DNA from: Clostridiaceae bacterium | Lineage (GTDB): Bacteria > Bacillota > Clostridia > Saccharofermentanales > UBA5734 | Direction of reading: 5' to 3' | NCBI GenBank assembly: GCA_012511525.1 | Contig: JAAZFW010000573.1 | Coordinates: forward strand, 1-10,565 | Length of the DNA stretch: 10,565 nucleotides | Shown: positions 6,032 through 10,565 of the stretch, piece by piece | Position numbering within the stretch: the first letter of the stretch is position 1 | Layout of the letters: every line of letters begins with the position of its first letter | Made by a program: the position numbers and the translations under genes | The notes under the pieces: generated by a model | Database searches by the model: none | What the model was told of the DNA's origin: nothing | Seen by the model: the letters and a program-made list of their open reading frames with translations, nothing else

Positions 6032-7438
6032 ATGGAAAAGAAAAAGATGACGTTCGCCCTTTATTTTGGCAATCGCGGCTTCATGCCGGAGACCCTGATC
6101 GCCTCGGCCCGCGCGGAGATGCTCCAGGCGGTCACCTCTTGCGGGTACGACGCCCTGCTGCTCGACGAGCAGGCGACCCCGTATGGCGGTATTGAGACAC
6201 GCGCCGACGGCCGCCTGTACGCGGACTGGCTCCAGGCGCAGCGAGGCCGCTTCGACGGGGTCATCCTCTGCATGCCCAATTTCAGCGATGAGAACGGCGC
6301 GGTGGCGGCCTTGCGCGACGCCGGCGTACCGATCCTGATCCAGGCTTATCCGGACGAGCTGGATAAGCTCGATTTCGCCTGCCGCCGCGACGCGTTCTGC
6401 GGCAAGTTCAGCATCGAGGATGTTTTCCACCAGTACCGCATCCCGTTTACCGTCTTTCCGCCGCACGTCGTCCATCCGCTGTCTGACGCCTTCCGAGACC
6501 AGCTGCACGACTTTGCCGCCGTTTGCCGCGTGGTGCGCGGCATGCGCCGGCTGACGATCGGCTGCTTCGGCGCCCGCACGACCGCGTTCAAGACGGTGCG
6601 CTTCGACGAGATTACGCTGCAGGCGAACAACATTACAGTGGAGTCGTTTGACCTGTCCGCCGTTGTGCACCGGATCGGCCAGATGAAGGATGAAGATGCG
6701 GCGGTCGCGGCCAAAATCGACCGTCTCAAAGCCTACACCGACGTCTCCCGTGTCCCGTCCGCCAAACTGCTCAGCCTGGCCAAGCTATCGGCGGTGCTCG
6801 ACGCGTATATCGCCGAGTACCAGCTCGACGCCCTGTCGCTGCGCTGCTGGGAAGAACTGCAGACCTGGTACGGGATCGCCCCCTGCGTGCTGCTCGGTGA
6901 GCTGAACGACCGGGGCATCGTCGCTTCGTGCGAGACCGACCTGTGCTCGGCGATCAGCATGCAGGCGATGAAGCTGTCATCCGAACAGCCGACCGCCTGC
7001 GTCGACTGGAACAACAATTACGGCGAGGACCAGGACAAGGTCATCCTGTTCCACTGCGGGCCGATCGCCGAGTCCCTGATGGCCGCCCGCGGAACCGTGA
7101 CCGATCACAAGATGTTTTCCAAGAACCAGCCGGACCAGGGCTGGGGCAGCGACGAAGGCCGTATCCGGGCTTTCCCGATGACCTTCTCCAACTGCAAGAC
7201 CGAAAACGGCCGCCTCACATTCTATGTCGGCGAAGGCGAATTTACCGACGATCGGATCCCGGACGGCTTCTTTGGCTGCGGCGGTGTGGCCCGGATCGAT
7301 AACCTGCAGCAGATCCTGCTCCGGATCGGCCGCCACGGCTTCCGCCACCATACAACGGTCGGCGTCGGCCGGATGAAAACAGTCCTTGAAGAGGCTTTTA
7401 GCACCTACTTGGGTTACGAGCTGTTCGCGCTCGGATAA
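6032..7438 (+). CDS. L-fucose/L-arabinose isomerase family protein (sugar isomerase)
   Basis: Predicted to interconvert an aldose and a ketose using a bound divalent metal. The protein has 468 residues, typical for the COG2407 group related to L-fucose isomerase and shorter than E. coli FucI (about 590). It opens with MEKKKMTFALYFGNRGF and has an N-terminal alpha/beta substrate domain to about residue 170. The catalytic half carries CWEELQTWYGIAPC (272-285, candidate metal ligand Glu274/275), ASCETDL with Glu301, FHCGP with His341, and a final His pair at 439-440 (GFRHHTT), the pattern of metal and substrate residues in this fold. The start at 6032 has GAGGT seven bases upstream; an in-frame ATG at 5981 has no ribosome site and adds an unconserved-looking tail. 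It is the first gene of the sugar operon. Substrate unknown: fucose, arabinose or a modified hexose are all possible. Confidence 0.85.
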   Translation: MEKKKMTFALYFGNRGFMPETLIASARAEMLQAVTSCGYDALLLDEQATPYGGIETRADGRLYADWLQAQRGRFDGVILCMPNFSDENGAVAALRDAGVPILIQAYPDELDKLDFACRRDAFCGKFSIEDVFHQYRIPFTVFPPHVVHPLSDAFRDQLHDFAAVCRVVRGMRRLTIGCFGARTTAFKTVRFDEITLQANNITVESFDLSAVVHRIGQMKDEDAAVAAKIDRLKAYTDVSRVPSAKLLSLAKLSAVLDAYIAEYQLDALSLRCWEELQTWYGIAPCVLLGELNDRGIVASCETDLCSAISMQAMKLSSEQPTACVDWNNNYGEDQDKVILFHCGPIAESLMAARGTVTDHKMFSKNQPDQGWGSDEGRIRAFPMTFSNCKTENGRLTFYVGEGEFTDDRIPDGFFGCGGVARIDNLQQILLRIGRHGFRHHTTVGVGRMKTVLEEAFSTYLGYELFALG

Positions 7439-7448
7439 GGAGACCGCT

Positions 7449-8471
7449 ATGTCCATTGTCACCGACCGCCAGGCGGTCCTTGCCATCTACCGGGAAGCCG
7501 CGGACAGGAAACGCGTCCTGCCCTGCTTTTGCACAGAGAACCTGACGACGACCGAGGCCATCCTGGACGCGGTTCGTTTGCACGGCGAGGCCATCGGCGA
7601 GCCGGATCTGCCGATCATCCTGGCCTTGACCAACCGCTACGCGCACCGCAGCCAGTCGGCCAACTACACCCAGACCCGACGCTGGGACATCGGCCTCAAG
7701 CTGTTCCTCGCCGACCTTAACGTTTTGGCCGGCTCCGATTCGCCTTACAGCCAGCTGCGCATCCTGGTCCATCTCGACCATACCCAGTTCGACGCCGACG
7801 AGGAACTTCTGCGCTGGGACATGCATGCGTTTTCATCGATCATGTTCGATGCTTCGAGCGTGCCCCTGGAGGAAAACATCCGCCGGACGCGCCGGTTTGT
7901 CGCCGAGCAGGGAGAAAAAATTGTCATTGAGGGGGCGTGTGACGAGATCGTCGACGCGACCGGCGATATCCGCTGCGCGCTGACAACGGCCGACAAGGCC
8001 CAGGCCTACCTCGAGGGAACCGGCGTCGACCTGATCGTTGCCAACCTGGGCACCGAGCATCGGGCCGCCGCAGGCAATCTGACCTACCACGGCGACCAGG
8101 CCCGCCGCATCCGGGATCGGGTCGGCCCGCGCATCGTCCTGCACGGCGCCTCATCCGTTCCGGCCGACCAGATCGCCGGCCTGGCCGATGACGGCGTGTG
8201 CAAAGTCAATCTCTGGACAGCGCTGGAACGTGACGCGTCGCCGCACCTGCTCCGGGAACTGGCGGCTCATGCCGACCAGGCCGCGGGCAGCCAGGTTGTC
8301 GCCGAACTCAAAGCGGCTGGTCTGCTGGGACCGGCTTGTCGCGAAGACCGCGGCCTGTCGATCGATTTTTTCACGACCGTTTACCGGCAGACGATCATCT
8401 TCCAGGCGATGCGGCGCATCGTCGGCGGATACCTGGAACAATGGGTCCGCCCGATGCCGTCCGCCCGTTAG
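7449..8471 (+). CDS. Class II (zinc) ketose-phosphate aldolase, divergent
   Basis: Cytosolic aldolase of 340 residues in the fructose/tagatose-bisphosphate aldolase superfamily, expected to cleave a ketose (bis)phosphate to dihydroxyacetone phosphate and an aldehyde. Zinc and catalytic residues are in place: HLDHT (Asp110, His111), Glu161 (IEGACDE), His204 (GTEHR) and His232 (LHGASS), with MFDASSVPLEENI as the family's substrate-loop segment and KVNLWT (252-257) near the end. Compared with the usual motifs, GTxHG has become GTEHR, HGGSG has become HGASS, and KVN(I/V)AT-type has Trp256 in a substrate-facing position. The glycine-rich loop after Glu161 is also lost (DEIVDATGD). These changes suggest an altered substrate. 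An epimerase-like activity in the same fold cannot be excluded. AAGGAG (7437-7442) overlaps the previous stop and sits six bases before ATG; the gap to the isomerase is 10 bases. Confidence 0.85.
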   Translation: MSIVTDRQAVLAIYREAADRKRVLPCFCTENLTTTEAILDAVRLHGEAIGEPDLPIILALTNRYAHRSQSANYTQTRRWDIGLKLFLADLNVLAGSDSPYSQLRILVHLDHTQFDADEELLRWDMHAFSSIMFDASSVPLEENIRRTRRFVAEQGEKIVIEGACDEIVDATGDIRCALTTADKAQAYLEGTGVDLIVANLGTEHRAAAGNLTYHGDQARRIRDRVGPRIVLHGASSVPADQIAGLADDGVCKVNLWTALERDASPHLLRELAAHADQAAGSQVVAELKAAGLLGPACREDRGLSIDFFTTVYRQTIIFQAMRRIVGGYLEQWVRPMPSAR

Positions 8472-8480
8472 GCGCCAGGC

Positions 8481-10013
8481 ATGTCGATTCTGGGACTTGA
8501 CATCGGGACCTCCGGCTGTAAGGCGACGATCGTCGCCGCAGACGGCGCCGTTCTGGCCGAGGCCAGCCGGGAATATGCCCTGGTCTCGCCGCAGCCCGGC
8601 TGGGAGGAACTGGATCCGGATCTTGTCTGGACCCAGGTCCAGGCCGTGATCGGACAGGTGACGGCCGCGTATCGTGATGATAAGATCCGGACGATCGGGG
8701 TGTCCTCGTTCGGCGAGGCCGTCGTCGCCGTCGACCGGCACGGCCGCGTGCTTTGCAACAGCATGCTCTACATCGACAGCCGCGGCCGTGAGGAGGCGGA
8801 CAAGCTCCGGAATGACCCGGGCGACACCAGGGTGCTCGCGATTGCCGGCACCTACATCCAGCCGATGTTCAGCCTGTGCAAAATCATGTGGCTGAAAGAA
8901 CACCGGCCGGAGATTTACCGCCAAACCTGGAAATTCCTGTTGTTTGCCGATTTTATTCTCTTCCGCCTCGGAGCCCGGCCGGCCACCGACTATTCGCTGG
9001 CTGCCCGCACCATGGCCTTTGACATCCGGCAAAAAGACTGGTCGGACGAGCTGCTCGACGCGGCCGGCATAGACAGGGAAAAATTCGCGGAGCCGGTGCC
9101 GTCGGGGACCTTGCTCGGGAAGATCGAAAAAGCCCTTGCCGGAGAGCTTGGGCTGCCCGGTGATGTCATCCTGGCCGCCGGCGGCCACGACCAGGCGTGC
9201 GCCGCTCTCGGCGCCGGCGTTGTACGGCCGGGGCTGGCGGTCGACGGCCTGGGCTCGACCGAATGCATCACGCCGGCCTTTGCCCGGCCGCTCCTGACGC
9301 CGGCCATGGCGTCCAACCATTTTGCCTGCGTGCCTCACGTGCTGCCCGGCCTGTATGTCACGTATGCGTTCACGTTTACCGGCGGCAGCCTGCTCAAGTG
9401 GTTCCGCGACCGTCTCGGCCTGCCCTACCGGCTGGAATCGGAAAAGAGCGGCATCAACGCCTACACGCTGATGATCGAGCGCGCGCTCGCATCACCGGGG
9501 CCTTCGCCGATCCTGGTCCTGCCCCATTTCGCCGGTGCCGCGACCCCCTACATGGATGCGGGCGCGCAGGGCCTGATGGCGGGACTGACGATCGACACCG
9601 GGCCGGAGGCAATGATCCGGGGCATCCTGGAGGGCATTACGTTCGAAATTATGGTCAATGTCGAAAAGCTGGCCGGCGCCGGTGTTATAATCGAATCGCT
9701 GGCGGCAGTCGGCGGCCTAGCCCGGTCGGAGCCCTTCTTGCAGCTTAAAGCTGACATGATGGGCATACCGGTCACCAGGCTGCGCGTCTCAGAGGCCGGC
9801 ACGCTGGGCGTGGCGATCCTGGCCGGAACCGCGTGCGGTGTCTTCAGATCACACCATGAGGCGGCGGCCGGCCTGGTCAGGACTGATCGCGTCTTCGCCC
9901 CCGATGCTTGCCGGCATGCGCAGTACCAGGAGCGCTTCGCCACTTATAAGAAGCTATACCCGCTGATGCAAGAACTGCGGCAGGAGAAGCAGCCGCATGG
10001 GAGGACACCATGA
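8481..10013 (+). CDS. FGGY-family carbohydrate kinase (xylulokinase-like)
   Basis: ATP-dependent sugar kinase of 510 residues, the normal FGGY length. The N-terminal phosphate-binding motif is LGLDIGTSGCK (residues 4-14). The substrate domain contains VSSFGEAVVAVDRHGRVL and YIDSRGREEAD. The catalytic base is Asp237 in GGHDQACAALGAG. The C-terminal ATP-binding region has AVGGLARSEPFLQLKADMMGIPV and SEAGTLGVAILAGT. FGGY kinases act on ketoses (xylulose, ribulose, rhamnulose, fuculose) or glycerol-like substrates, phosphorylating at C1 or the terminal carbon; the SSFGE segment is not the classical xylulokinase sequence, so I do not give a symbol. It starts 9 bases after the aldolase stop with only a weak CAGG ribosome site, implying translational coupling. 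Its stop overlaps the next start (ATGA). Confidence 0.92.
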   Translation: MSILGLDIGTSGCKATIVAADGAVLAEASREYALVSPQPGWEELDPDLVWTQVQAVIGQVTAAYRDDKIRTIGVSSFGEAVVAVDRHGRVLCNSMLYIDSRGREEADKLRNDPGDTRVLAIAGTYIQPMFSLCKIMWLKEHRPEIYRQTWKFLLFADFILFRLGARPATDYSLAARTMAFDIRQKDWSDELLDAAGIDREKFAEPVPSGTLLGKIEKALAGELGLPGDVILAAGGHDQACAALGAGVVRPGLAVDGLGSTECITPAFARPLLTPAMASNHFACVPHVLPGLYVTYAFTFTGGSLLKWFRDRLGLPYRLESEKSGINAYTLMIERALASPGPSPILVLPHFAGAATPYMDAGAQGLMAGLTIDTGPEAMIRGILEGITFEIMVNVEKLAGAGVIIESLAAVGGLARSEPFLQLKADMMGIPVTRLRVSEAGTLGVAILAGTACGVFRSHHEAAAGLVRTDRVFAPDACRHAQYQERFATYKKLYPLMQELRQEKQPHGRTP

Positions 10014-10565
10014 AACAAGCGGTTATTTTTGGCGCCGGCAACATCGGGCGTGGTTTTATCGGCGCGCTGCTGGGCCAGGCGGGCTACCGCGTCACGTTTA
10101 TCGATGTCGCGGCCAACCTGATTGAAAACCTGAACCGGTCCGGCAGCTACCCGGTACGCATCGTCTCCAGCGAGGGGCATGAGGACCAGGGCGTCCGCCA
10201 TGTCAGCGCCATCGACGCACACGACGCCGAGGCGGTCGCCGAGGCGGTCGCCGGGGCGGACCTGGCGGCCACGGCGGTCGGCGCCAACAACCTTGTCCGG
10301 ATTGCACCCGCACTCGCGGCCGGCCTGGCCCGGCGCCTGAAAAAGACGGACGCCCCGCTGAACATCCTGATCTGTGAGAACCTGATGCACGCGGACCAGG
10401 TGCTGGATCGCCATATCAAGGCATCGCTCGACCCGGCGGACCACCCGGCTTTCGAGCGCCGGATCGGGCTGGTCGAGACCTCGATCGGGCGCATGGTGCC
10501 GATCCAGACCCTTGACATGCAAGACGGAGACCCGCTCAGGGTCTGTGTCGAACGCTACGGCTTCC
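10010..10565 (+). CDS. Mannitol-1-phosphate 5-dehydrogenase-like enzyme (3' end beyond window)
   Basis: NAD-dependent oxidoreductase of the polyol-specific long-chain dehydrogenase family, expected to interconvert a polyol phosphate and a ketose phosphate (mannitol 1-phosphate and fructose 6-phosphate in MtlD). The first 185 codons are visible. The start MKQAVIFGAGNIGRGFIGALL is nearly the MtlD nucleotide-binding signature. Later come TAVGANNLVRIAPALAAGL, LNILICENLMHAD and GLVETSIGRMVP, each with an MtlD counterpart. The catalytic lysine region lies past the edge. GGGAGG (9999-10004) is five bases before ATG, and ATG overlaps the kinase stop as ATGA, so the two are co-translated. MtlD normally pairs with a mannitol PTS; here it ends an isomerase-aldolase-kinase operon, so another polyol or ketose phosphate is likely. 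Confidence 0.85.
   Translation, partial: MKQAVIFGAGNIGRGFIGALLGQAGYRVTFIDVAANLIENLNRSGSYPVRIVSSEGHEDQGVRHVSAIDAHDAEAVAEAVAGADLAATAVGANNLVRIAPALAAGLARRLKKTDAPLNILICENLMHADQVLDRHIKASLDPADHPAFERRIGLVETSIGRMVPIQTLDMQDGDPLRVCVERYGF

Noticed and set aside
7386..7448. N-terminal extension of the aldolase into the isomerase gene
   Set aside because: AAGGAG six bases before the ATG at 7449 and the normal family length support the later start.
8151..9338. Minus-strand open frame of 395 codons across the aldolase/kinase junction
   Set aside because: It lies opposite two genes with clear catalytic motifs; its residues (rich in R, G, D, H, Q) are typical of an antisense shadow.
1..10565. CRISPR array, tRNA, rRNA, insertion sequence or prophage genes
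   Set aside because: No regularly spaced repeats, cloverleaf-like segments, transposase or phage motifs were seen on either strand.

Overview
This is a GC-rich (high fifties per cent by eye) bacterial chromosomal segment with strong AGGAGG-type ribosome binding sites, sigma-70-like promoters and a clear U-tailed hairpin terminator. The family mix points to an anaerobic or fermentative member of the Bacillota (Clostridia-like): an MFS permease of a kind I associate with Clostridia, a C_GCxxG_C_C protein, a Mn-type superoxide dismutase and a class II aldolase/FGGY sugar operon. The phylum is inferred from memory of these families. No rRNA, tRNA, CRISPR array, insertion sequence or phage gene was seen.

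Layout, left to right. (1) 1-1070, minus: glyceraldehyde-3-phosphate dehydrogenase (gap), nearly complete, its last few codons cut off by the window edge. (2) 1071-1330: divergent regulatory region with a good gap promoter, a 7-2-7 palindrome overlapping its -35, and a perfect 14-bp palindrome just before the rightward gene. (3) 1331-3177, plus: an MFS permease, then a small C_GCxxG_C_C redox-type protein behind an extended -10 and a hairpin. (4) 3282-5114, plus: a 610-residue protein I cannot assign, with two mixed N-terminal blocks, a long coiled coil and a beta-rich C-terminal module. (5) 5174-5779, minus: Mn superoxide dismutase, convergent with the orphan and ending in a strong terminator. 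(6) 5780-6031: second divergent regulatory region with another 7-2-7 palindrome. (7) 6032-10565, plus: a tight four-gene sugar operon coding for an L-fucose/L-arabinose-isomerase-like protein, a divergent class II ketose-phosphate aldolase, an FGGY kinase and a mannitol-1-phosphate-5-dehydrogenase-like enzyme (cut by the window end).

How the genes fit together. The last four genes read as a full catabolic module: aldose to ketose (isomerase), ketose to ketose phosphate (kinase), cleavage to C3-type products (aldolase), with a polyol-phosphate/ketose-phosphate oxidoreductase as an entry or branch step. Intergenic gaps of 10 and 9 nt and an ATGA overlap indicate one transcript. The substrate cannot be read from the sequence. 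No transporter or regulator for it is visible here, so these probably lie beyond the right edge. Triose products would feed lower glycolysis, where GapA acts, but gap is a separately promoted gene.

Best candidates for something undescribed are the sugar operon, whose aldolase departs from the usual active-site motifs, and the orphan 610-residue coiled-coil protein. The two divergent intergenic regions carry palindromes that look like operators for unknown regulators.
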